Assembly: GCA_026014515.1 (NCBI GenBank)
Contig: JAOZIG010000215.1
Coordinates: 1 to 5,892 of the forward strand
Reading direction: 5' to 3'
DNA length: 5,892 nt
From: Candidatus Bathyarchaeota archaeon
GTDB lineage: Archaea; Thermoproteota; Bathyarchaeia; TCS64
Shown here in pieces: positions 5,180 through 5,892 of the stretch. The notes beneath the pieces were generated by a model. The model saw nothing but the letters and a program-made list of their open reading frames with translations. It was not told the origin of the DNA and made no database searches. Each line of letters opens with the position of its first letter. The first letter of the stretch is position 1. A program made the translations under genes and the position numbers.

Positions 5180-5892
5180 TTAGATAACGTCTGTTGATTT
5201 TGCCAAATCTATAGCGGTCTTCTCATCGAGATCAATCTTGTTCAGAATCGTATAACGATCAGGACGTATAGAACGAGCCAACCTTAACGCTTTAATGATG
5301 GTCTTACCCGGGATACCAAGCTCCTCAGCGGTTGTAGGCGCACCAATGGTCCTCAAACCTTCCCGCAAACCCTGCCAGTTCAACCCATGAAGCTTAGCCA
5401 TCATAATACTACCTACACCACACTGCTCACCGTGAAGTGCAGGAGCTTCTGCAATCTGGTCCAAAGCATGACTAAAAAGATGTGAGGACCCGCTTGTTGG
5501 TCTACTGCTACCGGCAATACTCATTGCTACTCCGCAGCTTACAAGTGCCTCAAGAAGCGTCCTAATGCCCTCCTCTGTGCGTTCCTTGATTATCCGGGCG
5601 TTCTCAATCACATGCTGACTGCTCATCAGACTCAAGCTACCAGCGTAAACCCCATAATAATCATTGTTCTCACGGTGCGCAAGTCTCCAGTCACGGACCT
5701 CAACCGCCTTACAGATCATATCACCACAGCCAGCAGCTGTAAACCTGTAAGGAGACTCCTGAATGATCTTGCTATCCATCACTACAGCGATGGGCGAAGA
5801 AGCCTCAACAGTATAAGGACGATCAGTACCCTTGATACTTGCAAGGCTACTGGCTATCCCATCGTGACTAGCTACTGTTGGGACACTGATAA
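5180..5892 (-). CDS. egsA: sn-Glycerol-1-phosphate dehydrogenase, N-terminus cut by the window edge
   Basis: NAD(P)H-dependent reduction of dihydroxyacetone phosphate to sn-glycerol 1-phosphate, the first committed step of the archaeal ether-lipid backbone; a cytosolic member of the iron-containing alcohol dehydrogenase superfamily. 236 codons of the expected 350 or so are visible, ending at TAA. The reading frame is open to the right edge, so the GTG and ATG at 5782-5777 are internal codons, not starts. The fragment opens with the conserved SVPTVASHDGIAS segment, which belongs near the junction of the missing nucleotide-binding domain and the helical metal-binding domain. Likely zinc ligands are the Asp of GCGD (5720-5722), the His of LFSHALD (5468-5470) and the His of HGEQCG (5432-5434); all three are intact. 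Bacterial AraM-type homologues also have this activity, but the archaeal setting favours the lipid role. Same strand as the kinase but 124 bases away, with a T-run between, so probably a separate transcript. Confidence 0.95.
   Translation of the reverse strand, partial: ISVPTVASHDGIASSLASIKGTDRPYTVEASSPIAVVMDSKIIQESPYRFTAAGCGDMICKAVEVRDWRLAHRENNDYYGVYAGSLSLMSSQHVIENARIIKERTEEGIRTLLEALVSCGVAMSIAGSSRPTSGSSHLFSHALDQIAEAPALHGEQCGVGSIMMAKLHGLNWQGLREGLRTIGAPTTAEELGIPGKTIIKALRLARSIRPDRYTILNKIDLDEKTAIDLAKSTDVI

Noticed and set aside
5777..5782. GTG/ATG as a start for a short 200-residue dehydrogenase
   Set aside because: The frame stays open to the window edge and the upstream residues (SVPTVASHDGIAS) are conserved in glycerol-1-phosphate dehydrogenase, so these are internal codons of a cut gene.
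1..5892. CRISPR array, tRNA, rRNA, insertion sequence or phage genes
   Set aside because: No regularly spaced repeats, cloverleaf-like sequence, transposase motifs or integrase genes could be found on either strand; the spacers are short and the genes are core functions.

Overview
The window is a piece of an archaeal chromosome. Four things support this: a flap endonuclease of the archaeal/eukaryotic FEN-1 type, a two-ring Cdc48/VAT ATPase, sn-glycerol-1-phosphate dehydrogenase (the enzyme that sets archaeal lipid stereochemistry), and oligo-T gene ends with TATA-like promoters. The histidine kinase resembles those of haloarchaea and methanogens in domain order and in the end of its receiver domain. 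I cannot assign a phylum from the sequence alone. All five genes lie on the minus strand, so transcription runs from high to low coordinates, and coding density is high.

Layout in transcription order. (1) 5892-5180: the C-terminal two thirds of glycerol-1-phosphate dehydrogenase, cut by the window edge. (2) 5179-5056: a short AT-rich spacer with an oligo-T gene end and a probable promoter. (3) 5055-3550: a soluble 501-residue histidine kinase (receiver, PAS, HisKA, HATPase) with a TTG start. (4) 3549-3325: a 225-base spacer with oligo-T terminators, an imperfect hairpin flanked by a direct repeat, and a TATA-like promoter covered by an inverted repeat. (5) 3324-1: a tight three-gene operon of cdc48, a 69-residue winged-helix protein of unknown function, and fen. 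Its two junctions are only 9 and 10 bases, and in both the upstream stop codon overlaps the next ribosome binding site. FEN-1 runs off the left edge.

No mobile element, CRISPR array, tRNA or rRNA is visible, and most of the window is core archaeal housekeeping. Two things deserve attention. The kinase's N-terminal receiver has Asn where the phosphoacceptor Asp should be, so it is probably a non-phosphorylated pseudo-receiver on an orphan kinase with no response regulator nearby. The uncharacterised winged-helix protein sits between a protein-unfolding machine and a replication nuclease, suggesting a link between Cdc48 and DNA replication or repair. I see no convincing new multi-gene system in this window.
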